DNA of 64,000 nt from contig CANFSZ010000004.1 of assembly GCA_947449835.1 (NCBI GenBank), positions 33,885 to 97,884 on the forward strand. The letters are read 5' to 3'. Under the pieces are notes generated by a model, which saw only the letters and a list, made by a program, of their open reading frames with translations, was not told where the DNA came from and searched no databases. A program made the position numbers and the translations under genes. This stretch comes from Opitutia bacterium (GTDB lineage Bacteria > Verrucomicrobiota > Verrucomicrobiia > Opitutales > Opitutaceae). Shown here piece after piece: positions 19,381-29,370 of this stretch; the stretch's first letter is position 1, and each line of letters begins with the position of its first letter.

Positions 19381-22300
19381 ATGTATTGGTTAAACTCACC
19401 CCGTCATGGCTATAAAACGTTGTTTGTAATATTTATAAATAAACTGATTCACGGACTTCCTGGGGTATTAGCGGCCGGGCTTTTGACTTTACCGATATTG
19501 CTTAACGCTGAGACCAAACTTACGGGTACGATTGAGGGCCGGATCTCAAATTCCGCCAATGGATCGTACCTCAGTAAAGCCAAAGTAGTGGTTGAAGGTA
19601 CGGGATTGTCAGCTTATACTAACGATTTCGGGGAATACACCTTGCTCGATGTGCCGGCCGGATCTGCACAATTGCGTGCTACTTTTACCGGACAGGCTCC
19701 AGAAATTTTACCCGTCAACGTTGCAGCCGGAAAAATCACGACGCAGGATGTAGTTTTTGGCGGCTCGAGTGTGCGGCTGAATCCTTTTGTGGTCGAGAGT
19801 GAGCGGTTCAAGACCGCGCAACAATTGGCAATCCAGGAAGAGCGTACCTCGGTTAACATCAAGAATGTCGTCTCAGCCGATGCCTTTGGCGATATTCCGG
19901 AAGGTAACATCGGCGAATTTATTAAATTTTTGCCCGGCGTAGAAATCAATTACGGTGGGACGTACACCTCGGAGGCTGACGCGTCGGGTATATCGGTGCG
20001 TGGTTTTGGTGCAGAGGACACGGCGATTTACATCGATGGCGTGCCCGTTTCCAGCGCATCACCGGCTAGTTTAAGTCGGGCGATTGGGCTGGACCAACTC
20101 TCGATCAACAACGCCTCACGCGTGGAGTTAGTAAAAGTTCCGACCCCGGATATGCCGGCGAATTCCGTCGGTGGCTCAATTAACCTTATCTCAAAGTCGG
20201 CGTTTGAGTACACTCGACCCAGTCTCAACTGGCGGGTCTACGGTAGCATGAATACGGATGACCCCCAGTTGTTCAAAAAAGTAGGCGGTCCTCGAAACAA
20301 AAAAGAATGGGCGACTCAGCCCGGCTTTGATTTCACTTACGCGCTGCCGGTTAACAAAACCTTGGGCGTCACGTTTACGGTAGCATCATCGAACCAGTTT
20401 AATGAGAGTCGCCGTTATCGTCCCGAATTCGCCACGACCTCGGTTACGGGCGTCGATTTACGGCCATTAGGTGGAGCGCAAAGCGTGATTCTCACCAATG
20501 CGCAGGGCGCGGCGAGCTTGATTAATCCTTACATGACGCGCATCTCCGTTACGGACGCCCCGCGATTCTCAGATCGTCTTTCGGCAGCAGTAAAAGTCGA
20601 TTGGCGCCCAATTCCTAGCCTAACTCTGGCGGCGAATTACACTGGCTCGCTTTACAACTCCGCAGATGCAGCGCGACGTTTGCAGTTTCGTATTCAGCGC
20701 CCCCAGAGTTGGGATGCGACTAGCACAATTAGTTATCCGTATGTTTTGGCGACTCAGTCGCAAAACGGCGCGGTTTTTACGCCAAATAGCACGCTCGATA
20801 TGAACATTGATTCGCGCGATAAAATCGGCAACTCACATACCGGCTATCTGAGCGCCGTTTTTCGCAAAAACCGTTGGGATATCAAAGCTTTGGCCAGTGC
20901 ATCCAGTTCGCGTGGCTCCTACAAAGATTTGGAACATGGTCATTTTTCAACGGTGGATGTGACTTCCACCGTTGGTAAAATGTCCTTTGAAAAAATATCC
21001 GACGGTGTCGCCGGCAAAATTACGGTTTTGGATCGCAACGGTAATAATTTTGATTGGACCAAGCTGGGTAACTGGGTCCCACCGACTCTGCAGGCGCGCT
21101 CCGGCAAGGCGGAGTCGCTTAACGATGAGTTTAGCTACAAGCTCGATATCCGCCGTGAAATTGGTTCGTTTTTTGATGGCAGGCTGGATTTAGCCGCTAA
21201 AGTCGGCGGTCAACATTCAATCAGCGTGCAAAAAAAATGGGGTGTCGGCACTGGCTATCGTCAGACCTACGTCGGCCCGAGTCTGAGCACGACTGATTAT
21301 CAAGATACTGTTTATACCGGATATGAACCCGGTTTCGGTTTTCCGGCGCAGCAATGGGCGAGTACGTATCGTCTTTATCAAATTTACGCCGCAAATCCTG
21401 CGCTTTTTAGCTCCAGCAGCGACAGTGACCAGGTTAATAATTACACCAGCTACGTAAATCAGAACAAAAAAATCACGGATATTAAAGACGCAGGTTATGC
21501 TTTGATTGAAGGTCATGCGCTCCGTGGTCGGCTGACCTTCGTGGCGGGTGTTCGAAATGAAGAATCTCGCCGTACCGGCCGAGGGCCTTTGACCGACAGC
21601 AAATGGAATTTCCTGAAGCTCTCGAGCGGTGAAATTTATCGCGATGTCGCTCATCCTAACGGCGTGCAAATCGACACCGCCACCAGCGATGTCTTCGCGC
21701 AAACTGCGGCCGGCACGGCCCTGCGCTCAGCGTTAAATGCCGCGAAGGTAGCTTATCCTGATCACGTTGTCTTGCTCACCACACTCGAAGGGAAGCGTCT
21801 ACAATTAAAGCCGTTGCAAGAAGTGCGCGCCAAGAGCAGCGGACGTCCGTCGGAGAGTATCAATACGTCGTTTAACGTGACGGAAAACTTGGTCTTCAAG
21901 TTGGCTTATTCTAAGACCTTCGGTCAGATCAGCCTCGAGGATGGCACGAGTGGTTTACTATCCGGTAACGGTTCTTACGTTGTTAATGAAAACACGGCCG
22001 CCGGATCGGTTCCCGCTGGTAACATCACGGTCGCCAATCCTAATTTGAAACCAAAAATTTCCGATAATTGGGATACTGCGATCTATTATTATACCCAAAA
22101 TGGGGGTAAAATCGGCGTTTCTTATTTCACCAAAAGAATTAAAAATTTCCAAGAGAACATCATTACGAATAACTCCGATCCGCAATTTGCTGAGATCCTC
22201 ACTTCATTGGGTTTAAGCCCGGTCGACTATCAAGATTGGACTCTCACGACCTCGGAAAACGGTATCGGAACGGGTAAAGAATATGGCTACGAGGCCGACA

Positions 22301-22773
22301 TCGCGCAGGACCTGCGTTTTATTCCGTTCCTAGGTACGTGGGGCAAGCGATTCAATATATTCACTACCTATTCGGAGAAGCGTCGCAGCCAAGCCAACAC
22401 CACGCGGATGACTGCAGTGCCGGCCGCGAGTCGTACGGCTTCTGCTGGACTTCAATTTGCAACCGGTCGAGTCAGCTTGTTACTGAAAGGAACTTGGACC
22501 GATCTCAAACTGAACAGCACGACCAACGTGACCTACAACAGCGTGGTATATGCCTTAGGAAATTATACGCCATCACTCACAAAATTGGACGCTACCTTTA
22601 ATTGGCAATTCTCGCGCCGCTACGGTTTTTTTGTGAGCGGCCGTGACGTGCTCAATAATGGCAGTCGGTCCGAGCGCTTTGATCCCACCGGTTTGTATCC
22701 TGCATACGCACATTGGGACGATCTACGTCAATTCGGTGTCCAGGTCACCTTCGGCATAAAGGGCAGTTTTTAA
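19381..22773 (+). CDS. TonB-dependent receptor with N-terminal carboxypeptidase-regulatory-like domain
   Basis: GTIEGRI..AKVVVEGTGLSAYTNDFGEYTLLDVPAG domain, TonB-box-like FVVESE, plug (DGVPVSSASPASLSRAIGLDQLSINNASRVELVKVPTPDMPANSVGGSINLISKSA), beta-barrel ending in aromatic residue. Confidence 0.95.
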   Translation: MYWLNSPRHGYKTLFVIFINKLIHGLPGVLAAGLLTLPILLNAETKLTGTIEGRISNSANGSYLSKAKVVVEGTGLSAYTNDFGEYTLLDVPAGSAQLRATFTGQAPEILPVNVAAGKITTQDVVFGGSSVRLNPFVVESERFKTAQQLAIQEERTSVNIKNVVSADAFGDIPEGNIGEFIKFLPGVEINYGGTYTSEADASGISVRGFGAEDTAIYIDGVPVSSASPASLSRAIGLDQLSINNASRVELVKVPTPDMPANSVGGSINLISKSAFEYTRPSLNWRVYGSMNTDDPQLFKKVGGPRNKKEWATQPGFDFTYALPVNKTLGVTFTVASSNQFNESRRYRPEFATTSVTGVDLRPLGGAQSVILTNAQGAASLINPYMTRISVTDAPRFSDRLSAAVKVDWRPIPSLTLAANYTGSLYNSADAARRLQFRIQRPQSWDATSTISYPYVLATQSQNGAVFTPNSTLDMNIDSRDKIGNSHTGYLSAVFRKNRWDIKALASASSSRGSYKDLEHGHFSTVDVTSTVGKMSFEKISDGVAGKITVLDRNGNNFDWTKLGNWVPPTLQARSGKAESLNDEFSYKLDIRREIGSFFDGRLDLAAKVGGQHSISVQKKWGVGTGYRQTYVGPSLSTTDYQDTVYTGYEPGFGFPAQQWASTYRLYQIYAANPALFSSSSDSDQVNNYTSYVNQNKKITDIKDAGYALIEGHALRGRLTFVAGVRNEESRRTGRGPLTDSKWNFLKLSSGEIYRDVAHPNGVQIDTATSDVFAQTAAGTALRSALNAAKVAYPDHVVLLTTLEGKRLQLKPLQEVRAKSSGRPSESINTSFNVTENLVFKLAYSKTFGQISLEDGTSGLLSGNGSYVVNENTAAGSVPAGNITVANPNLKPKISDNWDTAIYYYTQNGGKIGVSYFTKRIKNFQENIITNNSDPQFAEILTSLGLSPVDYQDWTLTTSENGIGTGKEYGYEADIAQDLRFIPFLGTWGKRFNIFTTYSEKRRSQANTTRMTAVPAASRTASAGLQFATGRVSLLLKGTWTDLKLNSTTNVTYNSVVYALGNYTPSLTKLDATFNWQFSRRYGFFVSGRDVLNNGSRSERFDPTGLYPAYAHWDDLRQFGVQVTFGIKGSF

Positions 22774-22783
22774 GTCCGTTTAG

Positions 22784-22824
22784 GCATAGCAGCCGGTCGA
22801 ACGATTTTCCGACCGGTGATATGC
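22784..22824. promoter_or_regulatory. Imperfect inverted repeat / stem-loop between TonB receptor and DUF3826 genes
   Basis: gcata-gcag-ccggtcg-(10 nt loop)-cgaccgg-tga-tatgc; 7-bp GC stem plus 5-bp outer stem, no T tract. Confidence 0.55.
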
Positions 22825-22912
22825 TAATACGGGGTGAAAATATCGGAAATTTAAACCGGCCTCTTTTAGGACGAATATCTCTTACACTTATTAAGTCTCT
22901 GATACGTATGCG

Positions 22913-23560
22913 ATGATGTGTTTTTTATATAAAAACCTTAGGGGGTTTTGTCTAAGTACCATGCTCATAGGTGTGGCAATCACAGCGGCTGAACAAAACC
23001 CGGATGTCTATGCAGCGACGGCGGAGCAACGCGCGCTCAAAATCAGCGCCATGCTTGCTTTAACCGATCCAGCGCAATCGACCCGCGTGCGAGCTTTTAT
23101 CTCGCGGCACTATGTTGATCTGCACGAGTTGCAGGCTTGGCGGGACAGCGGCATGGCTGCGGCTAAAGCACACGCGGATAAGGCAACCGTCGCCGCTGCT
23201 TTGGCCGATTGCAAAGCAACGTACGACGCCAAGCTCGCCAGCTTGCACCGCTCCTACCTCGCGCGTCTAGCGTTGGAACTCACTCCGGAGCAAATTAATC
23301 TCGTCAAAGATGGTCACACTTATGGCGTGCTGCCACTCACGTTTCGCGTTTATCAGCAGATGTTGCCGCAACTTACGTCCGATCAGAAAGCTAAAATATT
23401 GACTCTACTCACCGAGGCCCGCGAGCAGGCCATGGATGCAGGTTCCTCGACAGAAAAACATGCTTGGTTTGGAAAATATAAAGGTAAGATAAATAATTAT
23501 CTCTCAAGCGAAGGTTATAATATGAAGCAAGCGGAGAAAAATCTCGTAGCCCCGCACTAA
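22913..23560 (+). CDS. DUF3826-like exported protein (LTXXQ-like helical protein)
   Basis: Signal peptide; helical repeats with LTPEQ and LTSDQ; located next to PL1 and TonB receptor. Confidence 0.7.
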   Translation: MMCFLYKNLRGFCLSTMLIGVAITAAEQNPDVYAATAEQRALKISAMLALTDPAQSTRVRAFISRHYVDLHELQAWRDSGMAAAKAHADKATVAAALADCKATYDAKLASLHRSYLARLALELTPEQINLVKDGHTYGVLPLTFRVYQQMLPQLTSDQKAKILTLLTEAREQAMDAGSSTEKHAWFGKYKGKINNYLSSEGYNMKQAEKNLVAPH

Positions 23561-23580
23561 TCCAGCACTTCCCCGCTATT

Positions 23581-25296
23581 ATGAAATTATCCCGCCTGTT
23601 TTGTTGCATCGCCCTGAGCGTGCTCGGCAGCACCTTGTGTTTAGGGCAAGGTTACCCGCGCGTACCGGCGCCTGTTCAAGCTGAGGCCAAGCTACGCATG
23701 GCCGCCGCGGATCGTCTTTCTGACGAGATTTTTGAGCAGGCGCTGCCTGAGATTAAAGACGGGTCGACGAGAGGTAAACCCTACCTGCCCGGTGCTGCTA
23801 CGCCAAGCGATCTGCCCCAAGCGAAAATTCCGGCTTTTCCCGGTGCCTGGGGCGGCGGGATGTACGCGTTCGGTGGCCGAGGCGGTCGGGTCATTGTCGT
23901 GACTAATCTCAATGATCGCGGCCCAGGCAGTTTCCGTGCGGCCTGTGAAACCGCAGGGCCGCGGATCGTGGTGTTTAACGTTGCGGGAATCATCCGACTC
24001 AAGGACCGAATTCGCGTGCGAGCTCCGTACATCACGATTGTCGGCAACACCGCTCCAGGCGATGGCGTTTGCATCGCCGGCAACACCGTAGAGCTCGAGA
24101 CGCACGACATCATTGTGCGCCACATGCGATTTCGTCGCGGCGCCACGGATGCTTCTGATCGCAACGATTCTTTTGGCGGAAACCCCGTTGGTAATCTGAT
24201 CATTGACCACGTCTCGGCCTCTTGGGGGCTGGATGAAAACATGTCGATGTATCGGCACATGTATCAACCCCCTGAGGGTGGCAAAGAACTCAAGTTACCC
24301 ACGGTCAACGTTACAATCCAGTACTCGATTTTTTCTGAAGCGCTTAATATCTACCACCACGCCTTTGGCAGCACGATTGGCGGCTTGAATAGTACTTTTC
24401 ACCACAACCTTTGGGCCTGTAACACCGGGCGCAATCCGAGTGTGGGCATGTACGGAGATTTCACGTTCGTGAATAACGTGCTCTTTAATTACCGCCATCG
24501 CACCATCGACGGCGGTGATCACCGGAGCTTTTTCAACATCATTAATAACACTTTTAAACCCGGACCCGGCACGCCCAACACCGAGATTGCTTACCGCATT
24601 CTCAAACCCGAATCCGAGCGCAGCAAAACAGTCATCAATAATTTCGGGAAGGCCTATGTTGCCGGCAACGTGACCGAGGGGAATCCGCGCGTGACCCAGA
24701 ACAACTGGGACGGCGGCGTGCAACCTTCGCCCGTAAAAGCCACCGTCGCAACGGTCTTGCCGGCAATTCGGGTGGACCAACCCTTCGCGCATGCTCTGTT
24801 GGACGTGGTTTCAGCGATTGAGTCTTACCCGATTGTCCTTAACCACGCGGGTGCGACCCTGCCCAAACGAGATGCTGTGGACGCGCGAGTGGTGTCGATG
24901 GTCCGCTCGGGTGTGGTCACACCGGCAACCATTGCCGAAAGCTCCAAAGCTAAAGCGGCTCAAGTTGGTTATGCTCAAAAATGGATCGATGAAATGGCCG
25001 ACTTGGTCCCGCGGGGATTTATCACCCATCCGGATGAAGTCGGTGGGTATCCTTTGTATTCGGGTGAGCCCTACGCTGACGCCGATGGCGACGGCATGCC
25101 CGATGACTGGGAAATCAAAAACGGGCTTGATCCGAAAAACCCCGCCGATGCGGCGGGTGACCTTAACGGTGATGGGTATACGAATATCGAAAAATTTATC
25201 TACGGCCTGAACCCTCGGAGCCCCAAGATTGATTGGAGTGATTTAAAGAATAACCGTGACCCACTGATTTCGGCTTCGGCTGTTGGACGGCCATAA
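23581..25296 (+). CDS. Secreted pectate lyase (PL1-like) with C-terminal Ca-binding thrombospondin-type-3-like repeat
   Basis: FPGAWGGGMYAFGGRGGRVIVVTNLNDRGPGSFRAA, IIVRHMRFRRG, IIDHVSASWGLDENMSMY; C-terminal DADGDGMPDDWEIKNGLDP and DLNGDGYTNIEKFIYGLNP. Confidence 0.92.
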   Translation: MKLSRLFCCIALSVLGSTLCLGQGYPRVPAPVQAEAKLRMAAADRLSDEIFEQALPEIKDGSTRGKPYLPGAATPSDLPQAKIPAFPGAWGGGMYAFGGRGGRVIVVTNLNDRGPGSFRAACETAGPRIVVFNVAGIIRLKDRIRVRAPYITIVGNTAPGDGVCIAGNTVELETHDIIVRHMRFRRGATDASDRNDSFGGNPVGNLIIDHVSASWGLDENMSMYRHMYQPPEGGKELKLPTVNVTIQYSIFSEALNIYHHAFGSTIGGLNSTFHHNLWACNTGRNPSVGMYGDFTFVNNVLFNYRHRTIDGGDHRSFFNIINNTFKPGPGTPNTEIAYRILKPESERSKTVINNFGKAYVAGNVTEGNPRVTQNNWDGGVQPSPVKATVATVLPAIRVDQPFAHALLDVVSAIESYPIVLNHAGATLPKRDAVDARVVSMVRSGVVTPATIAESSKAKAAQVGYAQKWIDEMADLVPRGFITHPDEVGGYPLYSGEPYADADGDGMPDDWEIKNGLDPKNPADAAGDLNGDGYTNIEKFIYGLNPRSPKIDWSDLKNNRDPLISASAVGRP

Positions 25297-25318
25297 ATAA
25301 GTCCGTCTCGCGCTCGAG

Positions 25319-27526
25319 TTATCGCGGGCTGAGGTGGCGGGTGAAAAACTCCATCACGCGTTGTTGCTGGCGGAGTTTCACCATGGGGTCGCTGCTGCCC
25401 GCCATGTGCGTGCCGAGCATGGGCATGAATTCGTAATTTTTTCCCGCCATGAACAACGCATCGCATAGCTGAAGCGTGTGTTGGGCGTAAACGTTATCAT
25501 CGGTAAGTCCGTGAATGAGCAGCAGCGGGCGCTCCAGTTTGGACGCGTAGCTGAGGACGCTGCTGACTTGGTAAGCCTCAGAGGCGGTCTGCGGCAGGCC
25601 GAGGTAGCGCTCGGTGTAAAACGTGTCGTAGTTTTCCCAAGTAATCACGGGCGCGCCGGCGACGCCGCAGCGAAAAATATCCGGACGGCGCAGAGTAGCC
25701 ATGGCGGAAAAATAACCGCCGAAGGACCAACCGGTCACGCCGACGCGACTGAGGTCCATCTCGGGAAACTGTGCGCCCAAGGCGCGGAGTCCGGCGACCT
25801 GGTCGGCGAGTGCGAGATCGATTAAGTTGCCACGAATGGCGCGTTCCCAATCGCGACCGCGGAACGGCGTGCCCCGTCCATCGAGACGGGCCACGATGTA
25901 ACCTTGGTCCGCCATCCATTGATCGTTGAGATAGGCGCGGGCGGTGGCGGTGACAACGGTGGTATGTGGGCCGGCGTAGGCGTATAGGATGACCGGATAT
26001 TTTTTCTTGGCGTCGAAATCGCGGGGGCGCACGACCGCCGCGAAAAACGAAGGTTCGCTCGCGGTGCGGGTGAGCTCGACGCGGGGAAGGATGGGAAGTT
26101 TTTCAGCGCGACTGGGCAGAACGGCGAGGAGCTGTCCGTCGGTGGCGAGAACGTCAGTACCCGAGGTGCTGTTGAAGAGATCGTAGCTGTGAATGAAAGC
26201 GGAAGCGTTTTCCGAGAACGTGGCGGCGTGCTGCCCTTGTCCAGCGGTGAGAGCGACGCCCGGGCCGCCGCTGAGCGGGAAGCGCCAGACTTGGGTTTCA
26301 CGCGGGTCTTGGCTGCCGGCGAGGTAAACGGCTCCGCGCCCGGAATCGAGTTTCGCGAATCCTTTATAGATAAAATCAGGCGGGGTGACGGTGCGTATGA
26401 ATTTGCCGTCGGCAGCGCGGAGTTCGATTTGCCACGCGCCGCGGCTCTCGGAGGACCAGAGGAATTCTTTGGCGCCCGGAAGCCAGCGTGGAAAGCCGCC
26501 GCGTTCGTCGAGATTGACCCATGCTGGGTCGGTATCGCGGAGGAGTTCGGTGGTGCTGCCGGTGGCAGGATCGGCGCGGAAGAGGAGCGCGGTTTGTTGA
26601 GCGCGGTCCATGACGGTGAAGGCGAGGGGCGCGTCGGTCTCGCGCCAGACCACGCGCGTGAGGTAGGGAAATTTGGCGGCATCCCAGTCGAGCCAGCGAG
26701 TGGCGCCGCCGCTGCGGGCGATGACGCCGAGGCGCACGGTGGCGTTGGTCGTGCCGGCGGCGGGGTAAGCGAATCGGCTGGGAGTGGCTTCGGGATGGAG
26801 CGGATCGGCGATGTGGCGAACCTCTACGCCGGACTCATCCGTTTGTTGATAGGCGATGAAACGGGAATCGGGTGACCACCAGTAACCTTCGCTGCGGGCC
26901 ATCTCTTCTTGAGCGACAAATTCGGCGGTGCCGTGGGTGAGCGTGGCTGTTGCGCCACTGGTTAAGGCGCGGGCGGCGAGGGGTGCGAGATTGAGTTCGA
27001 TGACGTGGAGTTCGCCGGCGGAGACGGCAGCGATGGCGGTCGCATCGGGCGAAAAGCGCGGATCGATCCAGTTTTTCCCGGGAAGCGCGGTGACCTTGAG
27101 ATCGGCGCGGTTTACGACGTAGAGTTGACCCGAAAGGGTGACCAAGAGGCGCGAGCCGTCGGGGGAGAGATCGAATTTGGTGAAGCCGCGGGTGCTGATG
27201 CGGGCGCGTTCGCGGCGGGCTTTTTCCTCGGCGGTCAGCGTTTCTGGGCTGGAGCCGAGCAGTTGGGCGGGGGTGAGTAGTTCGCGTTCGGGACCGGCTG
27301 GTAACGGGAATTCGTAGAGCCGAAGAACGGGATCGCGGGGGCCACCGCGAAGGTAGATGACGGATCGGCCGTCGGGGGTGAGTTTGGCGGCGACGGGTCG
27401 GCCGAGGGTGTAGTTGCGGGTCTCGGCGATGTCGCGGAAGTAGGCGAGCGGATCGGTGGGCGTGGACGCGAGTGCGACCAGATTGAGCGATTGTAGAGCG
27501 AAGAGAAAATGAAACGGTGCGCGCAT
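25319..27526 (-). CDS. S9 family peptidase, dipeptidyl-peptidase IV type
   Basis: Catalytic GWSFGGYFSAM; HGLTDDNVYAQHT; propeller with RSEGYWWSPDSRFIAYQQTDES. Start at MRAPFHF (27526). Confidence 0.93.
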   Translation of the reverse strand: MRAPFHFLFALQSLNLVALASTPTDPLAYFRDIAETRNYTLGRPVAAKLTPDGRSVIYLRGGPRDPVLRLYEFPLPAGPERELLTPAQLLGSSPETLTAEEKARRERARISTRGFTKFDLSPDGSRLLVTLSGQLYVVNRADLKVTALPGKNWIDPRFSPDATAIAAVSAGELHVIELNLAPLAARALTSGATATLTHGTAEFVAQEEMARSEGYWWSPDSRFIAYQQTDESGVEVRHIADPLHPEATPSRFAYPAAGTTNATVRLGVIARSGGATRWLDWDAAKFPYLTRVVWRETDAPLAFTVMDRAQQTALLFRADPATGSTTELLRDTDPAWVNLDERGGFPRWLPGAKEFLWSSESRGAWQIELRAADGKFIRTVTPPDFIYKGFAKLDSGRGAVYLAGSQDPRETQVWRFPLSGGPGVALTAGQGQHAATFSENASAFIHSYDLFNSTSGTDVLATDGQLLAVLPSRAEKLPILPRVELTRTASEPSFFAAVVRPRDFDAKKKYPVILYAYAGPHTTVVTATARAYLNDQWMADQGYIVARLDGRGTPFRGRDWERAIRGNLIDLALADQVAGLRALGAQFPEMDLSRVGVTGWSFGGYFSAMATLRRPDIFRCGVAGAPVITWENYDTFYTERYLGLPQTASEAYQVSSVLSYASKLERPLLLIHGLTDDNVYAQHTLQLCDALFMAGKNYEFMPMLGTHMAGSSDPMVKLRQQQRVMEFFTRHLSPR

Positions 27527-27545
27527 TTTTAAAAAAGGGAGGTGG

Positions 27546-27998
27546 TTAATCGCGTTGGTGTGAGTCGAGCAGCAAGGTGATAGGACCGTCATTCACGAGC
27601 GACACGTGCATATCGGCGCCAAAGCGACCGGAGGCAACGGGGCGGCCTAGGGCGGAGGCGGAAGCGCGTAAAAACGTCTCGTAAAGCGGGAGCGCGACCT
27701 CGGGACGCGCGGCGCCATCCCACGAGGGGCGGGTGCCTTTGCGGGTGCGCGCGTAGAGCGTGAATTGGCTGATGATGAGGAGTTCGCCGGCGATGTCGCG
27801 GACGGAGAGGTTCATCGTGCCCGTGGCATCATCAAAGATGCGGAGCGTGGTGATTTTCGTGGCGAGCCAGTCGGCATCGGTTGCCGTGTCGTGCGGCGCG
27901 ATGCCGAGAAAAACGAGGAGGCCTCGATCTATGGCGCCAACGCGTTCGCCAGCGATGTCGACGTGCGCGGTGGAGACGCGTTGCATGAGGGCGCGCAT
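27546..27998 (-). CDS. dtd: D-aminoacyl-tRNA deacylase
   Basis: MRALMQRVSTAHVDI start, SQFTLYA, FGADMHVSLVNDGPITLLLDS. Confidence 0.95.
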   Translation of the reverse strand: MRALMQRVSTAHVDIAGERVGAIDRGLLVFLGIAPHDTATDADWLATKITTLRIFDDATGTMNLSVRDIAGELLIISQFTLYARTRKGTRPSWDGAARPEVALPLYETFLRASASALGRPVASGRFGADMHVSLVNDGPITLLLDSHQRD

Positions 27999-28032
27999 GT
28001 AAACGAGATGTGAAAAGTGAGCTTATGAGCAG

Positions 28033-28062
28033 AAAAAAACCGCGGGCCAAGGCTCGCGGTTT
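28033..28062 (-). terminator. Rho-independent terminator downstream of fabV
   Basis: On minus strand aaaccgcgagccttggcccgcggttttttt: stem plus T tract. Confidence 0.85.
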
Positions 28063-28080
28063 CAAGGAATGAGTCCGTGT

Positions 28081-29265
28081 TCAGAGCATCGGTAGATGCG
28101 GCTCGATCTCGGCTTCGTAGTTGATGCCGGGTAGACCAAAGCCGAAGAGCTTCATGAATTCGCTGCGGTAGCCCGCGATGTCGGTCAGCGTGGCAAGATT
28201 TTCGGTCGTGGTTTGCGGCCAGATTTCTTTGACCGCGGCTTGGATCTCGGGGCGCATTTCCCAGTCGTCGATCCGGATCCGGCCCGCTTCGTCAAAGGTG
28301 GGGCCGTTGCTCGAGTATAGCTGGGTGGCGAAGAGTCGGGCGATTTGTTCGATGCAGCCCTCGTGCGTGCCGTGGGCTTTCATGATCTTGTAGAGAATCG
28401 AAATGTAGAGCGGGACGACGGGAATGGCGGAGCTGGCTTGGGTGACAAGCGCCTTGTTGACCGAGATGCAGGCGCGGCCGCCGCTGAGTTTGAGGAGCGC
28501 GTCGATGCTGCGGGCGGCGCGTTCGAGGTCGTTTTTGGCGAGGCCGATGGTGCCGTTTTTGTAAATGGCCCACGTGACTTCCGGACCGATGTAAGAGTAG
28601 GCGACGGACTGCGCGCCGGGAGCGAGGAGTTTGGCCTCGGACAGGGCTTGCATCCACATTTCCCAATCTTCGCCGCCCATGACGGCGGTCGTGTCGGCGA
28701 TCTCGGCTTCGTTGGCCGGCTCGATCGTGACCGTGCTGACGATGCCTTTATCGGTATCGACGGTTTTATTCGTGTAAGATTGGCCGACGGGTTTGAGAAC
28801 CGATTTGTGGACGACGCCGGTCGTGGGATGGGTGCGGCGGGGAGACGCGAGCGAATAGATGACGAGATCAACTTGGCCGAGATCGGCACGGATGAGATCG
28901 AGGGCTTGGCGCTTGATGTCGGCGGAGAACGCGTCGCCGTTGATGTTTTTCGCGTAGTGGCCCGCGGCGTGCGCGGCTTTGGTGAAGGCGATGGTGTTGT
29001 ACCAACCGGGAGTCGCTGGGCGACCTTCTTCAGAGGGACGTTCGAAGAAAACGCCGAGGGTCGCGGCGCCGGAACCGAAGGCGGCGGTGACGCGTGAGGC
29101 GAGGCCGTAGCCCGTGGAGGAACCGATCACGAGGACCTTTTTCGGACCTTTCGCGAGTGCGGGTTGGGCTTTGACGTGGGCGATCCACTCTTGGACATGG
29201 GCTGCGCAACCGGCCGGGTGCGCAGTGACGCACACGAAGCCACGGACTTTGGGTTTGATAACCAT
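28081..29265 (-). CDS. fabV: Trans-2-enoyl-ACP/CoA reductase, FabV type
   Basis: MVIKPKVRGFVCVTAHPAGC; VIGSSTGYGLASR; YKNGTIGLAK (Y-x8-K). Confidence 0.95.
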   Translation of the reverse strand: MVIKPKVRGFVCVTAHPAGCAAHVQEWIAHVKAQPALAKGPKKVLVIGSSTGYGLASRVTAAFGSGAATLGVFFERPSEEGRPATPGWYNTIAFTKAAHAAGHYAKNINGDAFSADIKRQALDLIRADLGQVDLVIYSLASPRRTHPTTGVVHKSVLKPVGQSYTNKTVDTDKGIVSTVTIEPANEAEIADTTAVMGGEDWEMWMQALSEAKLLAPGAQSVAYSYIGPEVTWAIYKNGTIGLAKNDLERAARSIDALLKLSGGRACISVNKALVTQASSAIPVVPLYISILYKIMKAHGTHEGCIEQIARLFATQLYSSNGPTFDEAGRIRIDDWEMRPEIQAAVKEIWPQTTTENLATLTDIAGYRSEFMKLFGFGLPGINYEAEIEPHLPML

Positions 29266-29370
29266 AAGAGTTGAAGGGTTTGCGGCAGGCGCGGTCGGGG
29301 CAAGTTTCAATTGGCATCATCGAGTCGTGATGGGGTCGTCGTAAACGCCCATGTTGGACTGAGCGATGGA

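Noticed and set aside
25822-26682. 286-aa minus-strand ORF (P/S/T-rich) and the 228-aa plus-strand ORF at 26189-26875
   Set aside because: Alternative-frame and antisense shadows of the DPP IV-type peptidase; compositional artefacts of high GC.
28345-29097. 250-aa plus-strand ORF
   Set aside because: Antisense to fabV with its complete motif set; no recognisable domain.
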